DNA from: Cerasicoccus maritimus
GTDB taxonomy: Bacteria; Verrucomicrobiota; Verrucomicrobiia; Opitutales; Cerasicoccaceae
Reading direction: 5' to 3'
DNA length: 64,000 bases
Assembly: GCA_031296935.1 (NCBI GenBank)
Contig: JAVDPD010000011.1
Location: forward strand, 30,648-94,647
Part shown: piece after piece, positions 17,517 through 26,612 of the stretch
Layout: the number at the start of each line of letters is the position of its first letter
How positions within the stretch are numbered: position 1 is the first letter of the stretch
Position numbers and translations under genes: made by a program
The notes under the pieces: model-generated
What the model was told of the DNA's origin: nothing
Database searches by the model: none
What the model saw: the letters and a program-made list of their open reading frames with translations, nothing else

Positions 17517-19186
17517 CAGGCCAACCCCGCGTTGCGCAGGAAGCCCTGCATGTGTTCAATCTCAGGTTCGCCCACGGCGCGCTCGCCATACCACACACCG
17601 TCAAACAGATTGGCGCTCGCCACGTAAGCCTCCAGCACCGCGCCCGCGGAATCGCCCCGGCGCATCAGCTCGCGGCGATAATCGTAGTTGGACTTGTGGC
17701 GGGCCAGCTTGATCATCCCCTCCTCCGAGAGGTAGGACAGCTCGGCCAAAAACAGCGCACGCAGCGCAAGCCGGTAGTCGCCTTTGGCAATGAGTTCTTC
17801 GGCAATTTCCAACCAGCGGTTGCGGGGCAGCTCGTCCGCTGTGATGTCCTCGCGATTGAGGTCCGGCATCTGCTCGATGGCGGATACATTCAGCGCCGCC
17901 GCGGGCGCCGGTTGACGCGACAGCCACAGCTTGACCGCCACCCAAATGAGCGCAATGACCGCGATGGCGATCAGCAAATATGTCAGCACATCGAGAATGC
18001 TCAGCCCGCTGAAATCGAAGTCCCACGGCTCGCTGGGCTCCGGCTCCTTGTCGTCGAAGAGGCCCTCCAGCCACTTCGAAAAGTCGTCCGACATCTGCTT
18101 CAATCTTTCCAAAAAATCTTTGAGCCAACTCGACGGCTCGACTTCGCCGGTGACTTCTTCTTTCGGGAAACGCCAGATGTAATCCGGCTGGCTCATGGTG
18201 TCCTCAATGGCTTCCTCGACGGAGGTCTCGCTCGGCCCCTGCTCATTGGGCGCGGCCATCAGCGGCTGAGCCAGCACCAAGCCCAGCGCGAGCATCACAA
18301 CTGCGGCAGATGCAATCCGCCCGAGTTTACGGGTGCCTTTTTTGAGCATCCGCAGGTTGAACAACAAATCGTCGCCGCTCTGTAGCGACTGCGTATAAAA
18401 ACAACGGAGCAGGTAAGCGCCCTGAGCCAACGGCGCATAAACCAAATACATCAAGCCCAGCGCAATGGACACCGTGGTCGAGTTCGACGTAATGAATTCG
18501 CTGCCGCGAATCGCCGCGCCATCCACCCCAAAGAAGGTCTTGAGCAGCAGCGGAATCGTCATGATCACCGTGAGCCAGGTCAGGTAAAACAGCATGCCCA
18601 GGAAGATGAGCAGACCAATGAGTGACCAGCTTTGGTTGGTCCACACCCCTGCCAGCTTGAAAGCGCGGGGCGTGATCGGCTCGTCCGCCTGCTCATCACA
18701 AATGGCCGACAGTAACAGCTGGTTTTGAAAGAAGCCGTAAAGGCGCGCAAAGGGAAAGGTGAGTAACGCCGCGATAGGGAGGACCAGCAGGCCAGTGGTC
18801 TGCCATTGCACTTGCTTGAGCAACATCCGTAGGCCCGTTTGCAGTGAAACCGGCGGCAGCTCTTGCCCCCGCAACGTCGCCCACATGCCGCGGGCAAACC
18901 ACGCCTGCCAAAAGCGCATCCACACAAAGAGCCCAGCCAACGTCAGCGAATCACCCAGGAGCTCGCCCGCTGCCAGGCCACTGAAAGACATCTCATTCCA
19001 GAAATACAAAAACGCTACCAGGAACGGCGCTGCGCCCAGCAGATACATGGTCCAGCACGCCATCGGTAATTGCCGCAACAGATGGATCGACTCTTCGATC
19101 ATGTCCAGGCCGGAAGGTTCGTCTCCAATGCGACGCTTTTTGCGGCGAATCCGTGGCGGACGTTTCTGTTTCTTCTTCCGAGCCAT
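17513..19186 (-). CDS. Multi-spanning membrane protein with C-terminal DUF4129-like domain
   Basis: A 557-aa protein. A strongly basic N-terminus (about 1-22) is followed by several membrane helices over the first 300 residues. Next come an acidic linker near 310-385, one more helix (about 395-417), and a C-terminal domain of about 110 residues (WLEIAEELIAKGDYRLALRA, ELMRRGDSAGA, FDGVWYGERAVGEPEI). This end resembles DUF4129, which accompanies DUF4350 and MoxR in many genomes. The N-terminal helical part may derive from a glycerophosphoryl-diesterase-type membrane domain, but I cannot confirm that. It overlaps the DUF4350 gene by 4 nt. Confidence 0.72.
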   Translation of the reverse strand: MARKKKQKRPPRIRRKKRRIGDEPSGLDMIEESIHLLRQLPMACWTMYLLGAAPFLVAFLYFWNEMSFSGLAAGELLGDSLTLAGLFVWMRFWQAWFARGMWATLRGQELPPVSLQTGLRMLLKQVQWQTTGLLVLPIAALLTFPFARLYGFFQNQLLLSAICDEQADEPITPRAFKLAGVWTNQSWSLIGLLIFLGMLFYLTWLTVIMTIPLLLKTFFGVDGAAIRGSEFITSNSTTVSIALGLMYLVYAPLAQGAYLLRCFYTQSLQSGDDLLFNLRMLKKGTRKLGRIASAAVVMLALGLVLAQPLMAAPNEQGPSETSVEEAIEDTMSQPDYIWRFPKEEVTGEVEPSSWLKDFLERLKQMSDDFSKWLEGLFDDKEPEPSEPWDFDFSGLSILDVLTYLLIAIAVIALIWVAVKLWLSRQPAPAAALNVSAIEQMPDLNREDITADELPRNRWLEIAEELIAKGDYRLALRALFLAELSYLSEEGMIKLARHKSNYDYRRELMRRGDSAGAVLEAYVASANLFDGVWYGERAVGEPEIEHMQGFLRNAGLAW

Positions 19187-19188
19187 AG

Positions 19189-19500
19189 CTAGCGATTCAA
19201 GAAGCTCCCGTCGTGGAATTCACTGGGGATGGACAGCAGCGTGCGGCCAATCATGTAGAATACCCACCAAGCCAGCAGAAACCCGCCTGCCGCGCCGACC
19301 AGCCCGAGCAAGCGCCCCCAGATGGGCGAGCGCTCCTTAACCTCCGGCTTGAGCAACTCGGAGAGGCAGGACTGGCAGATCACGCGGCCCTCGTGCTCGG
19401 TCACGCATTCCCGGCAGAAAAATTTCTCACACTCCGGGCAACGCGCAACCGCCTCACGTTGTCCGTGAATGCGGCAGCGTTGCTTGACGAGGACAGACAC
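19189..19500 (-). CDS. Small zinc-binding (B-box-like) membrane protein
   Basis: A 103-aa protein. Residues about 9-46 hold a Cys/His cluster (CRIHGQREAVARCPECEKFF, then CRECV, H, CQSCL) in the spacing of a B-box or zinc-ribbon module. One membrane helix lies at about 63-88. The start shown is GTG. It ends 2 nt before the DUF4129-like gene and follows the GYF_2 gene by 21 nt. It probably binds zinc on the cytoplasmic face. The operon membership is clear; the function is not known. Confidence 0.68.
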   Translation of the reverse strand: MSVLVKQRCRIHGQREAVARCPECEKFFCRECVTEHEGRVICQSCLSELLKPEVKERSPIWGRLLGLVGAAGGFLLAWWVFYMIGRTLLSIPSEFHDGSFLNR

Positions 19501-19521
19501 TGGGCGCGCGGATTCGAGCGA

Positions 19522-20541
19522 TTAAAGGTCGTCGTAAAAACGGGCAAAGGACACCATGGCGTATGGCATCAGCCAAAACAGCCCGATACCCAGCGTGAGC
19601 ATCGCCAACAGGGCCCAACCGATGAAGGAGATGTAGAGCATGAACAGCTTTCCGGTGTGTCCCTGCATCATGTGCCAGCTTGTCTTGAGCGTCTCAATGA
19701 CCCCTAGGTCCGGATTGTCGATAAGCAGAAAATACGATAGGCCAAATTTAAGTTGCACAAAAAACGCCACTGCCAGCAAAGCAACCACGAACACAAAAGC
19801 GAGAATGCCGAAAACGACGTCTGAACCACCACCGCCTTTTTCCATCGCCGGTATCATCAATGCTGCCAGAATGCCGATGATGACAATCGGCACGAGCATG
19901 ATCAACATGGGGAGAATGTAGACGCCGAATGCGCGCTTGAAGTCCTGGAATCCACTAAACATGTAATCGTTGCTGGAAGCTTCCCCGCGCGCGATCATGA
20001 GCATGTTGTTCTGGTAGCCCAAGGTGAAGGGGCCGCTGACTGCGTATTGAACCAGGAAACCCACAAAGGGGATCATGCCTGCGGCCATGTTGATGCCAAA
20101 CTGGATCATCCAAATCAAAAATGAAAACAAGGCCGCCGGTCCCCACTGAACCGACAGGCAATCACGCGCCTGCGCCTTGAGTTCGGAAATCGGGGTCAAG
20201 CCGCCGGTGCCTTCGGGTTTCCCCGCGGGTGCGCTGGCGCCCTCGATCAGGCGTTGCGAATAGCCGCCGCTGCACTGCGGGCAGACTACTTTATTGTCGC
20301 CGAGCGGAATGAGGTTATTCGAATGCGTCATGGCACCACAGTTGGGACAAGCCACCATGCCCTCGACGCCCGCGGGCGCTGTTGCCTGGCCAAAAACCGA
20401 CTGGTAGCTCTGCCACTCGGCCATACCCTCACGCCAAATGAGGGTTTGCGCATGAATGACGCCCTGGCTGACCAGGGCCTGTAGCTCCGCGTCTTCGACC
20501 GGCCCCAGCTGCTGATTGTTATTCGAATAGTACCACTGCAT
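19522..20541 (-). CDS. GYF_2-domain membrane protein with zinc ribbon
   Basis: A 339-aa protein. Residues 1-50 form a GYF_2 (DUF4339) domain (WYYSNNNQQLGPVEDAEL ... LIWREGMAEWQ), which usually binds proline-rich peptides or serves as an adaptor. A CPNC...CPQC zinc ribbon follows at about 65-90, then four or more membrane helices with a DUF975-like pattern. The combination suggests a membrane protein that recruits a partner on the cytoplasmic side. It is the second GYF_2 protein in this gene run, 1.4 kb from the first. Confidence 0.78.
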   Translation of the reverse strand: MQWYYSNNNQQLGPVEDAELQALVSQGVIHAQTLIWREGMAEWQSYQSVFGQATAPAGVEGMVACPNCGAMTHSNNLIPLGDNKVVCPQCSGGYSQRLIEGASAPAGKPEGTGGLTPISELKAQARDCLSVQWGPAALFSFLIWMIQFGINMAAGMIPFVGFLVQYAVSGPFTLGYQNNMLMIARGEASSNDYMFSGFQDFKRAFGVYILPMLIMLVPIVIIGILAALMIPAMEKGGGGSDVVFGILAFVFVVALLAVAFFVQLKFGLSYFLLIDNPDLGVIETLKTSWHMMQGHTGKLFMLYISFIGWALLAMLTLGIGLFWLMPYAMVSFARFYDDL

Positions 20542-20565
20542 AATGTAGAAGAGATGGAATTGGGA

Positions 20566-21066
20566 TTAGGTGACCGCAGATTGTGTAGCGTTTTGTGCCG
20601 CTTGCAATGCTTCACTCGTCAACGTTCCCTGCACGGCCTCCACGCGCTCAGTGAGCTGACGCTCAAATTTACGGGCCTTGCGTATGTTGCCAATGGCTGG
20701 CAGGCGCACCAACTGCACGCGGGTCTTCACACCCACGGCGCAACTGCGTCCCAGATAGAGCATGATTGCAAAAATAACCGCGCACGGCACAAAGACAAAC
20801 AGCCCGCCCCAGTTCGGCGCATCCCGTCCTGAAGCAATGCCCATGACGCTGAACAACATAATCAGCACCAGAAGCAACTGGACGATGACCGACATCGCCG
20901 TGGGGTGCCAAAGCAAGCCCTGAATGTCTTTATAATAGAGGCGCCGATAGCGCTCGGTGGTCGAGCCGTCGATCACCAGCAAATGGTCATCACCAAAGTA
21001 GAGCTTCTGTCGCTCAAAGGAACCGCCACCCCGCGCCGCCAATTTGTATTGATCTGCGTCGCTCAT
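20566..21066 (-). CDS. Two-helix membrane protein of unknown function
   Basis: A 166-aa protein: a polar N-terminus of about 55 residues (FERQKLYFGDDHLLVIDGST), two membrane helices (about 58-78 and 86-107), and a C-terminal basic amphipathic region (RKARKFERQLTERVEAVQGT). The N-terminus looks like a small beta-domain of the bPH type, but I am not sure of this. Its start overlaps the TAA of the preceding GYF_2 gene (TAATG arrangement), so the two are translationally coupled and may work together. Confidence 0.62.
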   Translation of the reverse strand: MSDADQYKLAARGGGSFERQKLYFGDDHLLVIDGSTTERYRRLYYKDIQGLLWHPTAMSVIVQLLLVLIMLFSVMGIASGRDAPNWGGLFVFVPCAVIFAIMLYLGRSCAVGVKTRVQLVRLPAIGNIRKARKFERQLTERVEAVQGTLTSEALQAAQNATQSAVT

Positions 21067-21908
21067 TATAAATCCAAGCCTCCCGTAAAGACCCAGGCCA
21101 GCAGCAGGATTTCAATGAGCCCGATGACCATCGCCACGACGTAGCGGCTACGCGTTTTGCGGACAATGCTGGTGGGGCCCTGCTTCCATTTCCAAAGACA
21201 GATGCCAATCGCAATCGGCGCAAAGAACGGCACCAAAAGCAGCGCCAGCGCAATGTCGTCCCACAGTTTGCGGGTATCGTCCAGCTTGGAGACCTTGCCC
21301 TTGGCCTTAATGTCGCTCAAGGCCTGAAGACTGATGACCTCGCCATTGAATTCCGTGGAGCACAAATCACAGATAAAGCGGCCACTGTGGCTGCACATAT
21401 TCGTCGCCGCAAACTGCGGGTGGTAAAAGCAGCTCGACTCATCGGCCTCCAGCAGTTCCTTGCCCTGCGCCAGCCCTGCGCGCTTCAAAAAAGCCGGATA
21501 CAAATGCACGTGGTGCGCCACCTTCGATTCGCGCTTCCCGTAGTTGTCCACCACCGGCTCGCTCGGCAGCGGCAGGATATGACTGGGGCGATTGAGCGCA
21601 TATAAAGTCAACTCCTGAACAGCATAATTTGGGCGGGCAGCAACCGGCGTTGACATGGCGCCTTTCTGAGCAATGGGCGACATGGGAGGCGGCGTTAACG
21701 GCGGGGGCGTTGCCGGTTTGGACCACGGCCCTTTGGGCGCGCCCGGGGCGGTGCTCAGTGCTTGCCAGCCAGGCATAGACGAGCGCCACACCAGGGTGTC
21801 GCTGGTGATCGTGCCTGCTTCCGCCAACGCTGCCAACTCAGCTTCCGAGACTGGACCGAGCCGTTCATCGTCGATTGCGTAATGCCACTTGATTGTATCG
21901 CTACTCAA
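21066..21908 (-). CDS. GYF_2-domain membrane protein
   Basis: A 280-aa protein. Residues about 5-52 form a GYF_2 domain (WHYAIDDERLGPVSEAEL ... LVWRSSMPGWQ), followed by a proline-rich linker (about 58-80). A cysteine/histidine motif (CFYHPQFAATNMCSHSGRFI, then CDLC) resembles the B-box-like fingers of the 19.2-kb gene. Two C-terminal membrane helices follow. The start appears to be TTG at 21908, with no nearby ATG in frame. The proline-rich linker could be a ligand for the GYF_2 domain of its neighbour; that is inference. Confidence 0.72.
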   Translation of the reverse strand: MSSDTIKWHYAIDDERLGPVSEAELAALAEAGTITSDTLVWRSSMPGWQALSTAPGAPKGPWSKPATPPPLTPPPMSPIAQKGAMSTPVAARPNYAVQELTLYALNRPSHILPLPSEPVVDNYGKRESKVAHHVHLYPAFLKRAGLAQGKELLEADESSCFYHPQFAATNMCSHSGRFICDLCSTEFNGEVISLQALSDIKAKGKVSKLDDTRKLWDDIALALLLVPFFAPIAIGICLWKWKQGPTSIVRKTRSRYVVAMVIGLIEILLLAWVFTGGLDL

Positions 21909-21973
21909 GACATTGCCACGCTAGATGATGCACCGAGCCTAAGACGAGTCCTTTTTTCAATCCGTGATATATT

Positions 21974-22570
21974 TTACGAGCGCGCCCCCGTCATCGCATG
22001 GCAAAGGGCCGCAGCCGCCGCATCAGCTTCGTCGGAGGGCAGATCGGCCATCAGCTTGAGGTGCTGGCGGACCATCGCCGCGACCTGCTCCTTGCTCGCT
22101 CGGCCATAGCCCACAACGGCCTGCTTAATGCGCAAAGGGGCGTATTCATGGATCGGCAAGCCCCGCATGGCCGCCGTCGCAATCACCGCCCCACGCGCCA
22201 TGCCCATGATCTGCGCCGTCTGGAAATTCTGCACGTAAATCGTCTGCTCCAGCGAAACGCACGTGATCGTTTCCTTCTCCAAAATAGCCGATACCGCGCG
22301 CGCAATCTCGCCCAAACAATCACTCTGAGTCGCCTTCGCCTTGAGCTTGAGCGTGTGGCTGCCAACAAGCTGTGTCGGCTCCCCAGGGACAAACTTCACC
22401 ACCGCCAAACCCGTGCCGCGCAAACTCGGATCGACGCCCAGCACCGTGCCATCAAAAGGCTCACGCTTGGCCGCAAACTGCGCCTCGATCGCCTCGACCG
22501 TCACGGCCTCGGACACGCCCTGCCCCGCCAACTTGGCGCTCCAGAGTGCTCGCGAGGACTTCCTTCCCAT
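21974..22570 (-). CDS. ruvC: Crossover junction endodeoxyribonuclease RuvC
   Basis: A 198-aa Holliday junction resolvase. The catalytic acidic residues appear in family context: GVDPSLRGTG (first Asp), SLEQTIYVQN (Glu) and DLPSDEADAAAAALCHA (C-terminal acidic pair). ATG at 22570 (MGRKSSRALWSAKL) is preferred to the frame extending to 22609. The N-terminus carries about 30 residues more than E. coli RuvC before the first Asp. ruvA and ruvB are not adjacent. It is followed after 65 nt by the GYF_2 gene run on the same strand. Confidence 0.93.
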   Translation of the reverse strand: MGRKSSRALWSAKLAGQGVSEAVTVEAIEAQFAAKREPFDGTVLGVDPSLRGTGLAVVKFVPGEPTQLVGSHTLKLKAKATQSDCLGEIARAVSAILEKETITCVSLEQTIYVQNFQTAQIMGMARGAVIATAAMRGLPIHEYAPLRIKQAVVGYGRASKEQVAAMVRQHLKLMADLPSDEADAAAAALCHAMTGARS

Positions 22571-22665
22571 ATGCCCCCACACCACAACGCAACTTCCCCG
22601 CCGTGGCAACGCTGGTTTTAATCAGTAGGCGCAAAGCGCCGCGAACAAAGTTTTTTGGGAAGAGC

Positions 22666-22701
22666 GCGAGAAACCCTTTTGTGGACAAAAGGGTTTCTCG
22701 C
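22666..22701. terminator. Strong 17-bp hairpin downstream of the GH4 gene
   Basis: GCGAGAAACCCTTTTGT and its exact complement flank a two-base centre (GG). It lies 21 nt after the stop of the minus-strand GH4 gene and upstream of ruvC. There is no immediate T-run in the minus direction (a CTCTTCCC stretch follows), so it may be a factor-assisted terminator or another palindromic repeat. Confidence 0.6.
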
Positions 22702-22721
22702 ATCAAATAAACTCCACCACC

Positions 22722-24896
22722 TTAAACACTCGCCAACGCGGGCGACAGGTCGATGAGGTGGGCCTTGGTCATGTCTTCCTTGGTGTTGGCGCCGTGGCTC
22801 AGCGAGGAACGACCGCCAGAGTGGGCGTCGCCCAGCGCGCCGAGGTTGACCGAGCAGTCGAAGAAGAACGTGTCTTGCGTGGCGTTGACCAGCGCAGCGG
22901 ACACCGTGATCTTTGCTTCGTAGAAAAGCTCCTTCTTCGTAAACTCGACTTGCGCTCCGGCCACCGGATTGCGATCACCGTCCACCAAGCTAACCTCGCC
23001 ATTGAGGTCCGGTAACAGCATGAAGTGCTTGACCGGCTCAGCCGTCGGATCGGCAAAGAAGAACTCCGCTCCCGAACCGAGGAAGAACTTGCGATTCGTC
23101 GGTTGGATATCCGAATCTTCGACCCGGATATGGATGACCATGTTGTCGCCATCGCGCTGCAAGGAACCCGCTGCACAGGGGAAACCGGAGAGATCAATTT
23201 TGAACTCGGCCGCACCTGCATCGTTTGCGGCAATGACCGGATAAGGCCGCAGCATCGTGTCGACGCACAGCACGTTTTCATCGCTGGCAGTCAGCTTGAC
23301 GAGGAGCATGTCCTCGACCTCGGCATTTACTTTGCCTGGCAAAGTCACGACTACCGTCTGGCCCGCTGGCGCGTTGACCGTGGCGCTGGTTGACTCGAAG
23401 GCGACTGCGTCGTTCTCCAATTCAATGGCCACATCGAAAGTGGCATCCTGCTGGCTTGGGTTGTCGACTTCGACTTCGAGCTCGAAGCCGCTGCCCACCT
23501 GATCAAAGCGCAGGCCACGGGCCTTTGCGCGGGCAATGAGTTGGTCGCCCACTCCGGCGTAGCTGCGGCCAGTGTTCGCGATGACCGGCTCGAACTCGCC
23601 AAGGAAACCGTCGCTCTGGTGCGCTTCGATAAGCTCGTCGCACATTGCCCAGATCTTGTCGAGCGGCAGCGTGGCGCTGGTGTGCGGATCAAGCATCACT
23701 GCGTGGTAAATGTGCTCGCGCTTGCCAGTGAGCGCAGCCTGCACAGTGAGTTGCTGCACGTTGACATTCGTCATGCACATGCTGGCCAGTTGCGGCGGCA
23801 GGTTGCCAATCATCGTGGGCTGCAGGCCAATCGCGTCCACCTGGCAGGGAACCTCGACGCAGCAATCGTCGGGCAGGTTCTTGATGATGCCGCGGTTCGG
23901 CACGTTGCCATAAACGGTGCGCAGCGTGTTGGTTTCGCGCGAGTGAATGATGTAGCTGCCATACTCGTGCGACGGCTCGCCGACAACCATCTTGTGATCG
24001 CCCTCGCCGATCAGCTTGGCCTCGGTGTCTTTCCACGACGCCATGATGCCCTCGCAGCGGCGCGGGTATTCGTCGAGCGGCACCTTGAACTTATCGATCA
24101 TCTCCTGGCCGTGGTGGATGAAATAAGGCACGTATTCACTCTGGTGCTCGGAACTCTCGGTGACAAAGTACCCGGTGCGGCGCATCATCTCGTAGCGCAC
24201 GAGCTCGAAGTCGCGGTTTTTGTCTTCCAATACTTTGTAAAGCAAAGGATACGCGTCGCGGCCCTTGTATTGGAACTTCAGGAAAAAGGCCATGTGGTTG
24301 ATGCCGGCCACTTGGTAGCTGACGTCTTCCATTGGCAGGTGCGTGTGGTTGGCCAACATGCGCGCGGTGCCAAAAACCGAGTGGCAAAGGCCCACGTGCG
24401 GAATGCCCACCTCAGCATCGACCGCCATGCAGTTCATGGCCATCGGGTTGGTGTAATTCAGGAGCAGGCAATCCGGATGTGCGTGATCAGCTATGTCCTT
24501 CGCAATCTGATTGATCACCGGGATCGTGCGCAGTGCGCGGAAGACGCCACCAACGCCGAGCGTGTCCGCAATGGTCTGCTCCAAGCCATACTTTTTCGGG
24601 ATGTCGAAGTCGCGCATCGTCGAGGGCTTATAGCCACCAACCTGAATCGTGCAGATGACGTATTTCGCATCTTTGACTGCTTCTTTCTGGTCCATCGTCG
24701 AGGTCACGGTGGCCTTGACGCCAAGGGTCTCGGCCACGCGCTTCATCATCACGTCCGCCACCTTGAGGCGAGCTGGATCGATGTCCATCAGGCAAATATG
24801 CGCGTCGGACAGTTCCGGGAATTGCAGGATGTCGCCAATCAGGGTCTTCGCGAAGACCACCGAGCCGGCGCCGATGAGGGTGATTTTACAAGCCAT
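22722..24896 (-). CDS. GH4 family glycosidase (alpha-galactosidase-like) with C-terminal extension
   Basis: A 724-aa protein. Residues 1 to about 450 are a glycoside hydrolase family 4 enzyme: Rossmann start KITLIGAGSVVFAKTLI for NAD+, LLNYTNPMAMNCM, the metal-binding cysteine context GLCHSVFGT, and GINHMAFFL with the paired histidine. GH4 enzymes use NAD+ and Mn2+ for redox-assisted hydrolysis, and the CHSV motif is typical of alpha-galactosidases and alpha-glucosidases. Typical members end near 430-480 aa. Here about 260 extra residues follow with an alternating beta pattern, perhaps two beta-sandwich domains. No signal peptide is seen. ATG at 24896 gives the standard start. A divergent AraC regulator lies 85 bp away, so substrate-responsive control is likely. 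Confidence 0.85.
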   Translation of the reverse strand: MACKITLIGAGSVVFAKTLIGDILQFPELSDAHICLMDIDPARLKVADVMMKRVAETLGVKATVTSTMDQKEAVKDAKYVICTIQVGGYKPSTMRDFDIPKKYGLEQTIADTLGVGGVFRALRTIPVINQIAKDIADHAHPDCLLLNYTNPMAMNCMAVDAEVGIPHVGLCHSVFGTARMLANHTHLPMEDVSYQVAGINHMAFFLKFQYKGRDAYPLLYKVLEDKNRDFELVRYEMMRRTGYFVTESSEHQSEYVPYFIHHGQEMIDKFKVPLDEYPRRCEGIMASWKDTEAKLIGEGDHKMVVGEPSHEYGSYIIHSRETNTLRTVYGNVPNRGIIKNLPDDCCVEVPCQVDAIGLQPTMIGNLPPQLASMCMTNVNVQQLTVQAALTGKREHIYHAVMLDPHTSATLPLDKIWAMCDELIEAHQSDGFLGEFEPVIANTGRSYAGVGDQLIARAKARGLRFDQVGSGFELEVEVDNPSQQDATFDVAIELENDAVAFESTSATVNAPAGQTVVVTLPGKVNAEVEDMLLVKLTASDENVLCVDTMLRPYPVIAANDAGAAEFKIDLSGFPCAAGSLQRDGDNMVIHIRVEDSDIQPTNRKFFLGSGAEFFFADPTAEPVKHFMLLPDLNGEVSLVDGDRNPVAGAQVEFTKKELFYEAKITVSAALVNATQDTFFFDCSVNLGALGDAHSGGRSSLSHGANTKEDMTKAHLIDLSPALASV

Positions 24897-24981
24897 GATG
24901 GAAACCAGCTCAATGCATTTAGGTAAATTTAACAAGCAGTCGAAATTGACAATTTTCCGGCATTTTGTGACCATTCGCCAA

Positions 24982-25800
24982 ATGCCAGAACTCTACCATG
25001 TCAACTGGGTCGATCAAGAAGTCCGCCACTCCCGGCGCTACATGTGGGACAACCGTAACCGCGGCGGACCTCCAATGTTCTGTATCCAACGCACGTTGCG
25101 AGGCTGCGGATTCATCGAGCGCGATGGGGTAAGAGCTCTCGTCCCAGCCAACTATGCCATGCTGTTCTGGCATGGCGAAAACTCCAACTATGGCTATGCG
25201 GAAGAAAGTCAGGGGCCCTATGAACTCGATTGGCTCGCGATCAACGGCCCACAGTGCATGGAGTTTTTCCAAGAAATCCTCCAGATCAGTGGCGGCGTAA
25301 TTCACCTACCGCGTCAGGCTGAGCCCACCCGTCTGCTGGACGAAATTCGGCGGCGCTTTACCGAAAAACAATTTCAGGACCCCTACCACGAATCGCTGCT
25401 CATCTATGAACTGCTCACGTCACTGCTCCGCGAAGCGGCCCGCACACCAGTGGAGCGCGATCCCATCGCCTACGCCGCAGAATACATTGAACGACGCTTC
25501 CACCAGCCAATCACTATGGAGGAAGTTGCCCAAGCCTCCGGCGTTAGCCGCGAACACCTGACGCGCCAACTGACTAAACACTGGGGCGAGTCTCCCGGCA
25601 AACACCTGCAAGCGCTGCGCCTCAACGCAGGTCGCGACATCGTATGCCACACCACCGCGCCCATCGAAGCCATTAGCCGACACTGCGGCTACCTCGATCC
25701 CGATGGCTTTGCCCGCGCCTTTGCCCGCCGTTTTAAATTGTCGCCCGGAAAATACCGGCAGCGCTACCTGGAACACGAAGCCAAGAAGGCGCGGCGTTAG
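24982..25800 (+). CDS. AraC-family transcriptional regulator
   Basis: A 272-aa protein with an N-terminal cupin-like sensing domain (about 1-130) and two C-terminal helix-turn-helix motifs (about 170-265: ITMEEVAQASGVSREHLTRQ and PIEAISRHCGYLDPDGFARA, then SPGKYRQRY). These regulators bind sugars and activate adjacent catabolic genes. ATG at 24982 begins MPELYHVNWVD. The frame continues upstream to 24649, but that part is the shadow of the GH4 gene. It probably controls the divergent GH4 gene through the 85-bp shared intergenic region, where a TTGACA hexamer is visible. Confidence 0.9.
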   Translation: MPELYHVNWVDQEVRHSRRYMWDNRNRGGPPMFCIQRTLRGCGFIERDGVRALVPANYAMLFWHGENSNYGYAEESQGPYELDWLAINGPQCMEFFQEILQISGGVIHLPRQAEPTRLLDEIRRRFTEKQFQDPYHESLLIYELLTSLLREAARTPVERDPIAYAAEYIERRFHQPITMEEVAQASGVSREHLTRQLTKHWGESPGKHLQALRLNAGRDIVCHTTAPIEAISRHCGYLDPDGFARAFARRFKLSPGKYRQRYLEHEAKKARR

Positions 25801-25801
25801 G

Positions 25802-26473
25802 CTACTGATCGGTGCGCGCAGCCAGCAGCTCGGACACCGTCACGAACTGAAGCCCCTTGCTGCGGAGCGTCTCGATGATGCGGGGCAGCGCCTCGCGCGT
25901 GTGGACCGACCACGAATGCATCAGGATCACATCGCCCGCTTGGCCCTTGGCGGCACGCTCGTAAATCTTCTCGGTGGTCACGTCTTTCTGCCAGTCACGA
26001 ACACTGATCGAGGAACCAATCGCATAGGGCATCCCGTATTGCTCAACGACTGTGAGCACTTCATTGTTCTGATCCAAATACGGAGCGCGAAAGATAATGG
26101 GCGTCACTCCGGTTGCTTCCGCAATTACCTTTTGCGTCTCGGCAATTTGGCCATCCACCTCTTCCGCCGGAAGCTTGGTCAGGTGCGGATGCGTCATGGT
26201 ATGATTGCCGATCTCGTGCCCCTGCTCGTGAACTTTTGCGGCCAACTCCGGCTCCTTCACCACATTTTTGCCGATCAGGAAGAACGTCGCCTTCGCCTCG
26301 TTGTCCGCAAGGATCTTCATCATCGCCGCCATGTTTTCACCATTGGGCCCGTCATCAAAGGTCAACGCCACGTAGGGCTGATCGGTTTTCACCTTGGTGA
26401 TTTTTTCCGACTGAGCGTTTGCAAAGGTGGACATGGCAAGCGCCACGCCGAGGACAACGAGGAGGGATTTCAT
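25802..26473 (-). CDS. Secreted polysaccharide deacetylase (NodB domain)
   Basis: A 223-aa protein with signal peptide MKSLLVVLGVALAMSTFANA, then a NodB/CE4 domain. Motif 1 is TFDDGPNGENM, motif 2 is the metal-binding HEIGNHTMTHPHL, motif 3 is IIFRAPY, and a late motif is VILMHSWS. CE4 enzymes remove N- or O-acetyl groups from chitin, peptidoglycan or other polysaccharides in the periplasm using a divalent metal. ATG at 26473 is chosen for the signal peptide. It is convergent with the AraC gene, with a 1-nt gap between stop codons. Confidence 0.92.
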   Translation of the reverse strand: MKSLLVVLGVALAMSTFANAQSEKITKVKTDQPYVALTFDDGPNGENMAAMMKILADNEAKATFFLIGKNVVKEPELAAKVHEQGHEIGNHTMTHPHLTKLPAEEVDGQIAETQKVIAEATGVTPIIFRAPYLDQNNEVLTVVEQYGMPYAIGSSISVRDWQKDVTTEKIYERAAKGQAGDVILMHSWSVHTREALPRIIETLRSKGLQFVTVSELLAARTDQ

Positions 26474-26612
26474 GCGGATACCGAAAGCGAATGCCCATCC
26501 GCAGACAAGCCAACATTTCGCGTTGTGGACAGTCATTACAAACAGACGATTCGGTTATAATAGCGAGTGCGCGGCTGGAGGCGTATCATCAAGTTAAACC
26601 AAACCTGATACA

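Noticed and set aside
23541-24926. Plus-strand 461-aa ORF
   Set aside because: It is antisense to the GH4 gene along its whole length, and its composition is typical of a shadow frame.
22722-24974. A longer GH4 start at 24974
   Set aside because: It would add 26 residues before the Rossmann start and run across the divergent promoter region. ATG at 24896 fits the family.
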